Notes: a model not told the origin generated them from the sequence alone. Shown: positions 1 through 5,084, counted from the first letter of the stretch. The stretch: 17,536 bases of DNA from JBEKJU01 sp050011095 (GCA_050011095.1 JBEKJU010000048.1:1-17536), one strand, 5' to 3'. Translations and numbers: made by a program.

Positions 1-131
1 GAGACGGGGCGGGAAGCGGACAAAGCGCGCGACGCAAGGCAATGTTCCCGGCGCTGGAGACGAAAGTAGTCTTTCCCGGAGAGAAAGAGGGCCGTAGGTT
101 CCAAATGCGTTTGCCCTGGGGGAAACAGGGC

Positions 132-160
132 TTGACATGGAGACTTTTATGTAGGATACT
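132..160 (+). promoter_or_regulatory. Sigma-70-type promoter for the sigma-factor gene
   Basis: A perfect -35 hexamer TTGACA (132-137) is followed after 17 bases by GATACT (155-160), a 4/6 match to the -10 consensus. It would start RNA near position 167, about 60 bases before the first possible start codon of the sigma-factor gene. The leader between contains two small inverted repeats: AAGAC/GTCTT at 170-188 and an imperfect hairpin at about 200-223. The promoter is unlike the GGTTACCA element found downstream, so the sigma gene would be read by the housekeeping polymerase. Confidence 0.5.
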
Positions 161-225
161 TAAGCTGAGAAGACATTGACGTCGTCTTTTAGCGTTCAGA
201 GCTGGGAGACATCATCTCTGGCTGA

Positions 226-993
226 ATGGACTTGGGCGTCCTGACCTTTAAAGGGTATGGGATGCCTTTTTTATTTGGGGGACGTGGGGAGATGGAAGAA
301 AAGACCGGCCAGGGGCCTGCCGCGAGCGATAGAGGGGAGGCAAAACAGACAGGCATCAAGGTTGGGCTGCTCCCGTTCGAGGGCCTCGTGAACAGGCTGT
401 CGTCCACATTGAGGAGGATAACCCGCAAGCTGAACGGTCATTTCACCTTTATGGACGATCAGGATCTCTTCCAGGAGGCCCTCATCCACTTATGGTCCCA
501 TTTTCAGTCAGGCGATCTCTCCGATAAGACGGAGAGCTATGTGCTCCAGGGCTGCTACTTCCATCTTAAGAACTACATCAGGAAGACCCAGGACTCGGCA
601 ACCATCGTCAGCCTCAGCAGCATTATGGAGGAGGATGGGCCTCATCTGGAAGAGATACTCGTCGCGGACGACCTCATGTCCTATGAGGAGGTGGATGCCG
701 GCCTGCAGATCGAGGCCATCGCGGGAAGCGGGGCGAGCAAGAGGGAAAGGGATGTCCTCTTCTTCTGTCTTGAGGGCATGACCATGAGGGAGATTGGAAA
801 AAAACTGGGTATCTCCCACGTGAGCGTCCTGAAGATCAGAAACAAGATTAGGGAGAGGTACGAGAAGCTGAACGGAATTGTCCCAGGGGTCGAGAAAAGT
901 GAAAAAACTATTGCGAAAAGGTACCAAAAGCGGCGGCCCCCGACTTGTACGATCAGCGACACAGTGATGTGTAGAGAAACAACGGCGTTCTAA
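226..993 (+). CDS. Sigma-70 family RNA polymerase sigma factor (small, region 2 plus region 4)
   Basis: This 255-aa protein has the layout of a short sigma factor. A region-2-like segment at about residues 51-125 includes DQDLFQEALIHLW, the usual helix that binds core polymerase. An acidic linker follows, and then a region-4 helix-turn-helix at about 171-215 (SKRERDVLFF, then TMREIGKKLGISHVSVLKIR), which would read the -35 element. No region 1.1 or 3 and no ANTAR, receiver or sensor domain is visible. The start is uncertain: ATG 226 has no clear ribosome site, ATG 262 follows AAAGGG, and ATG 292 follows GGGGGA. The last ~25 codons (KRYQKRRPP to the stop) overlap a conserved promoter/leader element, and the stop codon sits in a 17-bp hairpin, so this tail is probably not under protein-level selection. 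Its place just upstream of four copies of an unusual promoter-like element suggests it transcribes the nitrogen genes; that is inference. Confidence 0.8.
   Translation: MDLGVLTFKGYGMPFLFGGRGEMEEKTGQGPAASDRGEAKQTGIKVGLLPFEGLVNRLSSTLRRITRKLNGHFTFMDDQDLFQEALIHLWSHFQSGDLSDKTESYVLQGCYFHLKNYIRKTQDSATIVSLSSIMEEDGPHLEEILVADDLMSYEEVDAGLQIEAIAGSGASKRERDVLFFCLEGMTMREIGKKLGISHVSVLKIRNKIRERYEKLNGIVPGVEKSEKTIAKRYQKRRPPTCTISDTVMCRETTAF
920..949 (+). promoter_or_regulatory. Copy A of the GGTTACCA-N16-ACTTGTA element
   Basis: GGTACCA (920-926, one T shorter than the other copies) and ACTTGTA (943-949) are separated by exactly 16 bases, as in copies B, C and D. The spacing and asymmetry fit a -35/-10 promoter for an alternative sigma factor better than an operator, since neither half is an inverted copy of the other. 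This copy lies inside the 3' end of the sigma-factor gene and points toward the leader and terminators at 957-1062, with no open frame between. Confidence 0.6.
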
Positions 994-1012
994 GCAGAAC
1001 GCCGTTGTTTCT
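975..1012 (+). terminator. Perfect 17-bp hairpin spanning the sigma-gene stop codon
   Basis: Bases 975-991 pair perfectly with 996-1012 around the four-base loop AAGC. The TAA stop of the sigma-factor gene (991-993) lies at the top of the stem and loop. There is no separate T-run, although the 3' arm ends in TTGTTTCT. It is symmetric and could act on either strand. It corresponds to the terminator hairpins in the amt1 and amt2 leaders. Confidence 0.6.
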
Positions 1013-1018
1013 AGACTC

Positions 1019-1062
1019 GGGCGTCTTTGGTTCCGGCGAAGGAATGAAAAGACGCCCTTTTT
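1019..1062 (+). terminator. Rho-independent terminator after the sigma-factor gene
   Basis: GGGCGTCTT (1019-1027) pairs perfectly with AAGACGCCC (1049-1057), followed by five T (1058-1062). The 21-base loop holds a smaller TTCC/GGAA pairing. This should end transcription from the sigma gene and from copy A, insulating amt1. Confidence 0.75.
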
Positions 1063-1273
1063 GCGTTCCCGGGTGTATGAAGATGCGAGGATAAACGGCA
1101 ATTTTTAAAGAAGTTGAGGGCGCCCTCCCCGAAATATGGGCACCCTCTCCTCCCCGGGGCCGGGCAGCGTCGCCCGGCCCCCCCTATATAACAATCACAA
1201 CGGCAATATACAGGAAACGGTGAAGGGGAGTCAACTCCCGGCCGGGAGAGGGCCTCTCTTTTTGCGGTCGCGC
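1063..1273 (+). other. Structured gene-free spacer between the sigma terminator and the amt1 promoter
   Basis: No credible gene lies here. It holds several strong inverted repeats: a 12-base palindrome (1116-1127); a 10-bp GC stem at 1156-1165/1172-1181 closing a six-base loop AGCGTC; a 14-base palindrome at 1235-1248; and GAGAG/CTCTC at 1246-1258 followed by five T. GGGAG at about 1226-1230 can pair with CTCCC 1235-1239, which excludes the 1235-1248 palindrome, so alternative folds are possible. An open frame runs from 1136 into amt1 but lacks a ribosome site and crosses the regulatory element. Confidence 0.45.
1246..1263 (+). terminator. Short terminator-like hairpin upstream of the amt1 promoter
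   Basis: GAGAG (1246-1250), loop GGC and CTCTC (1254-1258) are followed by five T (1259-1263). The stem is short but GC-rich and overlaps the palindrome at 1235-1248. It would stop any read-through before the amt1 promoter element that begins at 1274. Confidence 0.45.
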
Positions 1274-1304
1274 GGTTACCACGGGCGTCCCTTGGTGACT
1301 TGTA
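1274..1304 (+). promoter_or_regulatory. Copy B of the GGTTACCA-N16-ACTTGTA element, amt1
   Basis: GGTTACCA (1274-1281) and ACTTGTA (1298-1304) are separated by 16 bases. The 16-base spacer shares no obvious sequence with the other copies, so the two half-sites and their spacing are what is conserved. Position and orientation make it the likely amt1 promoter, with RNA starting near 1312 and a leader of about 160 bases before the amt1 ATG at 1475. Confidence 0.65.
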
Positions 1305-1311
1305 ATTCGAG

Positions 1312-1390
1312 AGCTTCAGTCCAACAAAAAAGTGTACCCGCTGATGTGTCACGAAGCAATGGTGTTCCCAAAGAGGGGGCACCTTTTTTT
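1312..1390 (+). promoter_or_regulatory. amt1 leader with terminator (attenuator)
   Basis: The leader keeps the shared module. A weak hairpin ACCC (1336-1339)/GTGT (1346-1349) closes the six-base loop GCTGAT. Seven bases follow, then CAATGGTGTTC (1357-1367). The last part is the 5' arm of a terminator: GGTGTTCCC (1361-1369), loop AAAGAG, GGGGCACC, then seven T (1384-1390). A terminator inside the 5' leader, about 85 bases before the start codon, implies conditional read-through. The loop AAAGAG fits the A1/G4 pattern known for ANTAR-protein hexaloops, but one loop is weak evidence. Confidence 0.6.
1361..1390 (+). terminator. Rho-independent terminator in the amt1 leader
   Basis: GGTG-TTCCC pairs with GGGG-CACC with one bulged T, and seven T follow. 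It lies between the promoter element and the amt1 ribosome site, so it would block amt1 unless prevented from forming. Confidence 0.7.
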
Positions 1391-1474
1391 GTGTCGGGAT
1401 GGCTCAAGGGAGACGTTTCTCGCACCGGGGAGCGAGGGCGCTTTCTCTTATCGATCACTTGGGAGGAGAGGGAT

Positions 1475-2701
1475 ATGAATGCAGGAGATACCGCGTGGGT
1501 ATTGACGTGTACCGGTCTGGTCATGCTTATGACGCCGGGGCTCGCCTTTTTTTACGGCGGGATGGTGAGGCGCAAGAATATACTGGGCGTTTTGATGCAG
1601 TGCTTCGTGGTTCTCTGCGTCTTGACGCTCCAGTGGGTCCTTTTCGGCTACAGCCTTAGTTTTTCGCCCTGGAGCAAATTCATCGGGGGGCTCGCGTGGG
1701 CCGGCCTGCAAGGCGTGGGGTCCGCGCCCTATCCGGACTACTCCGCCACGATCCCTCACGAGGCGTTCATGATCTTTCAGGCCATGTTCGCCATCATTAC
1801 GCCCGCCCTTATTATCGGCGCCTTTGCCGAGCGAATGAGGTTTTCGGCCTTCCTCATCTTTACGGTGCTCTGGGCCACGTTCATCTATGACCCCGTCTGC
1901 CATTGGGTCTGGGGCTCCGGTGGGTGGCTCAAGGGGCTCGGGGTGATCGATTTTGCCGGAGGGAGCGTGGTCCACATCAATGCGGGCATCGCCGCGCTCG
2001 TGACAGCCCTGGTGATCGGCAGGAGGACCGGGTACGACGGCAACCCCATTCCGCCCCACAACCTGCCCTTCACGGTACTGGGGACAGCCCTGCTCTGGTT
2101 CGGGTGGTTCGGCTTCAACGCGGGCAGCGCCCTTGCCGCGAACGGCCTCGCCGTCCACGCCCTCGTCGTCACGCACGTCGGCGCGGCGACCGCCGGGCTT
2201 ACATGGGCCCTTCTCGAATGGGTGCTGACGGGAAAACCGACCGTGTTCGGGACGATCACGGGCTCCATTGCGGGACTTGCAACAATTACCGCGGCATCGG
2301 GCTTTGTGGGGGTTGCGGCCGCCATGGCGATAGGCTTCGCCGCAAGCGTGATCTGCTTCATCTGCGTGAGCGTCCTCAAGCCGAAGTTCGGTTACGACGA
2401 TTCCCTCGATGCCTTCGGCGTTCATGGCATAGGGGGGCTCATCGGCATGCTCGCGACGGGTCTTTTTGCCTCAAAGGCAATAAACCCGGCAGGGGCGGAC
2501 GGTCTCTTTTACGGCAACGCCCATCAGGTCCTGGTCCAGTCTTTTGCGATGCTCGTGGTCAGCGCGTACAGCGTGGCCGGCACCCTGATCATTTACAAGG
2601 TAGTCGATCTCTTCGTGGCGGTTCGGGTGCCTCTGAAGGAGGAAATTATCGGTCTCGACCTGACCCAGCATCACGAGACCGCCTATACGGTGATGGAGTA
2701 A
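1475..2701 (+). CDS. amt: Ammonium channel/transporter Amt1
   Basis: Amt family inner-membrane channel of 408 aa that conducts ammonium as a trimer. The first helix reads DTAWVL...MTPGLAFFYGG. The pore residues are present: Phe gate at F105 and F214, the twin histidines at H167 (GGSVVHINAG) and H317 (DAFGVHGIGG), and the motif WFGWFGFNAGSA. The C-terminal tail has the conserved GLDLTQHHETAY stretch that contacts PII proteins. No cleavable signal peptide is seen, as in many Amt proteins. ATG 1475 is chosen because GGGAGGAGAGG (1461-1471) precedes it; the frame is open to 1136 but that extension runs through regulatory sequence. It is 408 aa and collinear with Amt2. GlnK encoded downstream is the expected gating partner. 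Confidence 0.95.
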   Translation: MNAGDTAWVLTCTGLVMLMTPGLAFFYGGMVRRKNILGVLMQCFVVLCVLTLQWVLFGYSLSFSPWSKFIGGLAWAGLQGVGSAPYPDYSATIPHEAFMIFQAMFAIITPALIIGAFAERMRFSAFLIFTVLWATFIYDPVCHWVWGSGGWLKGLGVIDFAGGSVVHINAGIAALVTALVIGRRTGYDGNPIPPHNLPFTVLGTALLWFGWFGFNAGSALAANGLAVHALVVTHVGAATAGLTWALLEWVLTGKPTVFGTITGSIAGLATITAASGFVGVAAAMAIGFAASVICFICVSVLKPKFGYDDSLDAFGVHGIGGLIGMLATGLFASKAINPAGADGLFYGNAHQVLVQSFAMLVVSAYSVAGTLIIYKVVDLFVAVRVPLKEEIIGLDLTQHHETAYTVME

Positions 2702-2813
2702 CGTGTTGAAAAGAGGGCTAAAGCAGGGGTGAAAAAAGGTCGTGCGCATCCTTCGAGGACCCCGCCCCGGAGGCGGTTTCGCAAATACCGCCCCTGCCGG
2801 GCCTTGAGCATGC
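2702..2813 (+). other. amt1-amt2 spacer with alternative hairpins
   Basis: No gene is seen. CCGCC (2762-2766) can pair with GGCGG (2772-2776), followed by TTT, a possible weak end for amt1. The same GGCGGT (2772-2777) can instead pair with ACCGCC (2787-2792). The two folds exclude each other. Confidence 0.4.
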
Positions 2814-2844
2814 GGTTACCAAAGGGTGAGACGGCTTACTTGTA
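2814..2844 (+). promoter_or_regulatory. Copy C of the GGTTACCA-N16-ACTTGTA element, amt2-glnK
   Basis: GGTTACCA (2814-2821) and ACTTGTA (2838-2844) are again 16 bases apart. With copy B it shares two extra bases upstream (GCGGTTACCA). It should start RNA near 2852 for the amt2-glnK operon. Confidence 0.65.
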
Positions 2845-2851
2845 GGATAGT

Positions 2852-2922
2852 AGCCCGGGGAAAGGGCAAACACGTTGATGTGTTAAAGACAATGGCGTTC
2901 TCCTAGAGAGCGCCATTTTTTT
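2852..2922 (+). promoter_or_regulatory. amt2 leader with terminator (attenuator)
   Basis: AACAC (2869-2873) pairs with GTGTT (2880-2884) around the six-base loop GTTGAT. Six bases after GTGT (2883) comes CAATGGCGTTC (2890-2900), nearly the same as in the amt1 leader. AATGGCG (2891-2897) pairs with CGCCATT (2911-2917), followed by a T-run to 2922. The 5' arm of the terminator is conserved between leaders, while its 3' arm differs but keeps pairing. Confidence 0.6.
2891..2922 (+). terminator. Rho-independent terminator in the amt2 leader
   Basis: A perfect 7-bp stem AATGGCG/CGCCATT with inner TCTC/GAGA pairing is followed by seven T (2916-2922, partly in the stem). It lies 82 bases before the amt2 start, so it would act as an attenuator. 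Confidence 0.75.
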
Positions 2923-3004
2923 ACCCTATGGGCCGGACGAAGGCGTCCTTGTTGCTCCAGAGATGGACAAGAGGCGCCTTCTTAATTTTTTGGAGGAGGG
3001 AAAG

Positions 3005-4231
3005 ATGAACACAGGTGATACGGCATGGGTTTTAATCTCTACCGGGCTCGTCATGCTGATGACGCCGGGCCTCGCCTTTTTCTATGGCGGAATGGTGAGG
3101 CGGAAAAACGTGCTCGGGGTGCTAATGCAGTGCTTTACGGTGGCCTGCGTGCTGAGCATTCAATGGGTGCTCTATGGGTACAGCCTTGCTTTCGCACCCG
3201 GAAAGGGGTTCTGGGGCGGTCTGTCCTGGATCGGTCTGAACGGTGTCGGCCTTGAGCCCTTCAAGGATTACGCGGCGACGATCCCCCATCAGGCGTTCAT
3301 GATCTTCCAGGCCATGTTCGCCGTTATTACGCCTGCCCTGATTATAGGCGCCTTTGCAGAGCGGATGAAGTTCTCGGGGTTCCTGCTCTTCATCGTCCTC
3401 TGGGCCACCTTTGTTTATGATCCGGTCTGCCATTGGGTTTGGGGCGTTGGGGGATGGCTGAAGGAACTGGGGGCCCTCGACTTCGCAGGGGGCACGGTGG
3501 TCCACATCAATGCGGGCATTGCCGCCCTCGCAACGGCCATCTTCATCGGCAGGAGGAAGGGGTACAACAATAAGCCCGTGCCGCCCCACAACCTGCCCTT
3601 CACGGTCTTGGGGACCGCCCTGCTCTGGTTCGGGTGGTTCGGCTTCAACGCGGGCAGCGCCCTGGCCGCGAACGGTCTTGCGGTCAACGCCTTTGTGGTG
3701 ACGAACACGGCGGCGGCGGCGGCAGGTCTGACATGGGCGGTCATCGAGTGGATCCACAACGGGAAACCGACGATCTTCGGGACCGCCACGGGCGTGGTCG
3801 CGGGGCTCGTCGCCATCACGCCGGCAGCCGGCTTCGTCGGCGCCCTCCCGGCGATCGTGATCGGCATATTCGTTAGCATTTTCTGCTTTATCGCGGTTGC
3901 CTTTATCAAACCGCTGCTCGGCTACGATGATTCCCTCGACGCCTTCGGCGTTCACTGTGTGGGAGGGATATGGGGCGCCCTGGCAACGGGTCTCTTTGCC
4001 TCAAAGCTGATCAATCCGGACGGCGCGAACGGCCTCTTCTTCGGCAATCCGAAGCAGTTCCTGATCCAGGTCGCCGCGGTGGGCGTTACCCTCGTCTACA
4101 GCTTTGTCGCAAGCCTGATCCTCTATAAGATCGTCGACTGGATTGTCGGCATGAGGGTCAGCGAAAAGGACGAGATCACGGGCCTCGACCTGACACAGCA
4201 CAACGAGAGCGCCTATACCCTTTTGGAGTAG
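3005..4231 (+). CDS. amt: Ammonium channel/transporter Amt2
   Basis: A second Amt channel of 408 aa, collinear with Amt1 without visible gaps. Twin histidines H167 (GGTVVHINAG) and H317 (DAFGVHCVGG) and the Phe gate F105/F214 are all present, as is the tail GLDLTQHNESAY. ATG 3005 is chosen over the upstream in-frame ATG at 2963 because GGAGGAGGG (2992-3000) sits just before it and homology to Amt1 begins there. glnK follows after 43 bases, the usual amt-glnK pairing in which GlnK plugs the channel when nitrogen is ample. It has differences from Amt1 mainly in loops and the last helices. A 47-base stretch (3617-3663) is identical to amt1 2087-2133, including silent positions. Confidence 0.95.
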   Translation: MNTGDTAWVLISTGLVMLMTPGLAFFYGGMVRRKNVLGVLMQCFTVACVLSIQWVLYGYSLAFAPGKGFWGGLSWIGLNGVGLEPFKDYAATIPHQAFMIFQAMFAVITPALIIGAFAERMKFSGFLLFIVLWATFVYDPVCHWVWGVGGWLKELGALDFAGGTVVHINAGIAALATAIFIGRRKGYNNKPVPPHNLPFTVLGTALLWFGWFGFNAGSALAANGLAVNAFVVTNTAAAAAGLTWAVIEWIHNGKPTIFGTATGVVAGLVAITPAAGFVGALPAIVIGIFVSIFCFIAVAFIKPLLGYDDSLDAFGVHCVGGIWGALATGLFASKLINPDGANGLFFGNPKQFLIQVAAVGVTLVYSFVASLILYKIVDWIVGMRVSEKDEITGLDLTQHNESAYTLLE

Positions 4232-4252
4232 GATAGGCATTTGGGGTATAAT
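4223..4252 (+). promoter_or_regulatory. Possible internal promoter for glnK
   Basis: A perfect -10 hexamer TATAAT (4247-4252) lies between amt2 and glnK. The best -35 is poor (TTGGAG, 4223-4228, 18-base spacing). It could give basal glnK expression apart from the attenuated amt2 leader. Confidence 0.3.
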
Positions 4253-4274
4253 AGGGTCACAGGAGGAGGGAAAG

Positions 4275-4616
4275 ATGAAGCTGATAATCGCCATCATAAA
4301 ACCGGACAGGCTGGACGCGGTGAAGGAGGAGCTTTACAAGGCGGACGTGAACCTTTTGACGGTAACCGAGGTGCTGGGACACGGGCGCCAGATGGGCGTC
4401 ACCGAGGTCTACCGGGGCGTGAAGGAGATGGGAAACCTCCTTAGAAAGGTCCAGCTCCTGATCGCCGTTAACGATACCTTTGTCGAGTCGACGATCAAGG
4501 CCATTGTGAAGGGCGGAAAGACGGGCGAGATCGGGGACGGCAAGATATTCGTCCTGCCCATGGAGGACTGCGTGCGGATACGGACAGAAGAGCGGGGCGG
4601 GAAAGCCATCGGGTGA
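4275..4616 (+). CDS. glnK: PII family nitrogen regulatory protein GlnK
   Basis: A 113-aa PII signal protein, a trimer that binds ATP/ADP and 2-oxoglutarate and controls Amt and other nitrogen proteins. Visible family parts are the N-terminal strand MKLIIAIIKP, T-loop GRQMGVTEVYRG (Q39, E44, Y46), the B-loop TGEIGDGKIFV and the C-terminal RIRT with R101 and R103; K58 is also kept. The usual uridylylation residue Tyr51 is Glu here (YRGVKEM, E51), so GlnD-type uridylylation at this site is not possible. Control is then likely by ligand binding alone. The start at ATG 4275 follows AGGAGGAGGG (4261-4270). The ribosome-site region is almost identical to that of amt2. Confidence 0.93.
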   Translation: MKLIIAIIKPDRLDAVKEELYKADVNLLTVTEVLGHGRQMGVTEVYRGVKEMGNLLRKVQLLIAVNDTFVESTIKAIVKGGKTGEIGDGKIFVLPMEDCVRIRTEERGGKAIG

Positions 4617-4668
4617 AAGGGCATCGTGCGCCCCCCCGGCCGATGAGGCGGAGGCCGTCGAAGGCGAC

Positions 4669-4699
4669 GGTTACCACACAAACAGGAATGCTACTTGTA
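4669..4699 (+). promoter_or_regulatory. Copy D of the GGTTACCA-N16-ACTTGTA element, glnA region
   Basis: GGTTACCA (4669-4676) and ACTTGTA (4693-4699) are separated by 16 bases, the fourth copy. Its first bases overlap the 3' arm of a CCGTCG/CGACGG hairpin (4655-4670) that may end the amt2-glnK RNA. RNA from here would start near 4707 and run into the small ORF and glnA. Confidence 0.65.
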
Positions 4700-4706
4700 T
4701 ACGGCG

Positions 4707-4797
4707 AGACGCGTTTTCACACGCGGAAGGGTGGAATCGCGTCTTATTGAAGCCGGCGGCCTAAACACCGGGCATTGCGCCTGAAAAGGCTTTTTTT
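4707..4797 (+). promoter_or_regulatory. glnA leader with weak terminator
   Basis: This leader is built differently from those of amt1 and amt2: neither TGATGTGT nor CAAYGGYGTTC is found. AGACGCG (4708-4714) can pair with CGCGTCT (4738-4744), with an inner CGCG/CGCG alternative. It ends with a short hairpin and seven T. Promoter control seems shared with the amt genes, but the read-through control may not be. Confidence 0.4.
4779..4797 (+). terminator. Short terminator-like hairpin in the glnA leader
   Basis: GCCT (4779-4782), loop GAAA and AGGC (4787-4790) are followed by seven T (4791-4797). The stem is only 4 bp, but with a stable GNRA loop and a long T-run. It lies upstream of the small ORF and glnA. 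Confidence 0.45.
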
Positions 4798-4810
4798 ACG
4801 GAGCATGCTC

Positions 4811-4873
4811 ATGACAGGCACGGGCAACAAGGGCAGGCTGCGATTGGTCAGGTCGCGAGCGACAGCGTCTTAA
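4811..4873 (+). CDS. Possible 20-residue leader peptide or broken start of the small ORF
   Basis: ATG 4811 has GGAG (4800-4803) seven bases upstream and opens a 20-codon frame ending at TAA 4871-4873. The peptide begins MTGTGNKG and is rich in Arg. The next frame over stays open from about 4765 through to 5067 and looks more protein-like, so this could be the true start of the small ORF interrupted by a frameshift. It could equally be chance. Confidence 0.2.
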   Translation: MTGTGNKGRLRLVRSRATAS

Positions 4874-4914
4874 AGCAAAAAATCCTCCCGGGAGGGAGGC
4901 TCAACAGGGAGCTT

Positions 4915-5067
4915 GTGGGCGTGATCGCCGCTCAATTGAAAGGCATAGTCGAGGAGATGGAGCGTGAGTGGGAATCGAATCCCGGCTCGGACGAACTGGG
5001 AGAGGCCTTCCGCCTGCTCAGCCATTACCTCGATTACCTGAACAAATATCGAAAAGGCACTGCATAA
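4915..5067 (+). CDS. Hypothetical small protein immediately upstream of glnA
   Basis: A frame starting at GTG 4915 (or GTG 4921, nine bases after AGGGAG 4906-4911) gives about 50 residues and ends at TAA 5065-5067, 17 bases before glnA. The product is charged and helical-looking: a segment KGIVEEMEREWESN is followed by ELGEAFRLLSHYLDYLNKYRK. The same frame stays open upstream to about 4765 without an ATG and reads sensibly there too (for example GRLNRELVGVIAAQLKGI), so the gene may be longer with a frameshift near 4835-4875. I do not recognise a family. Small proteins that bind glutamine synthetase are known in cyanobacteria and archaea, and the position suggests testing that, but there is no sequence match. 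Confidence 0.4.
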   Translation: MGVIAAQLKGIVEEMEREWESNPGSDELGEAFRLLSHYLDYLNKYRKGTA

Positions 5068-5084
5068 AAACAAGGAGGAATGCT

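Larger units (their letters stand above)
957..1062 (+). ncRNA. Candidate short regulatory RNA (free-standing leader copy)
   Basis: If copy A is a promoter, RNA would begin near 957 and end at the hairpin at 975-1012 or at the strong terminator at 1019-1062, giving an RNA of roughly 55-105 bases. It carries the same parts as the amt leaders. Hairpin ACAC(959-962)/GTGT(969-972) closes a six-base loop AGTGAT. Seven bases later comes CAACGGCGTTC (980-990), the 5' arm of a perfect 17-bp stem. No gene follows within the unit. It could be a decoy or trans-acting RNA, or an extra attenuator ahead of amt1. Expression is not shown by sequence alone. Confidence 0.4.

Noticed and set aside
43..80. Glutamine-riboswitch-like string GACGAAAGTAG
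   Set aside because: Only partly resembles the GACGGAAGUAGG core, the rest of the fold is not evident, and that class is mainly known from cyanobacteria and their phages.
3..179. Tail of an upstream gene in frame 3
   Set aside because: The frame is open from the window edge to 177-179, but it is short, has no recognisable motif and contains the TTGACA promoter, so I could not support it.
920..949. Sigma-54 promoter as the explanation for the GGTTACCA element
   Set aside because: Sigma-54 sites need GG and GC ten bases apart (TGGCAC-N5-TTGC). The four copies keep a 16-base gap and ACTTGTA instead.
1136..1474. N-terminal extension of Amt1 by 113 residues
   Set aside because: The extension has no ribosome site, crosses promoter copy B and a terminator with seven T, and is not Amt-like. 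The strong site at 1461-1471 supports ATG 1475.
4707..4797. Fourth copy of the TGATGTGT/CAAYGGYGTTC leader before glnA
   Set aside because: The promoter-like element is present but neither leader motif can be found downstream, so only the promoter part is claimed for glnA.
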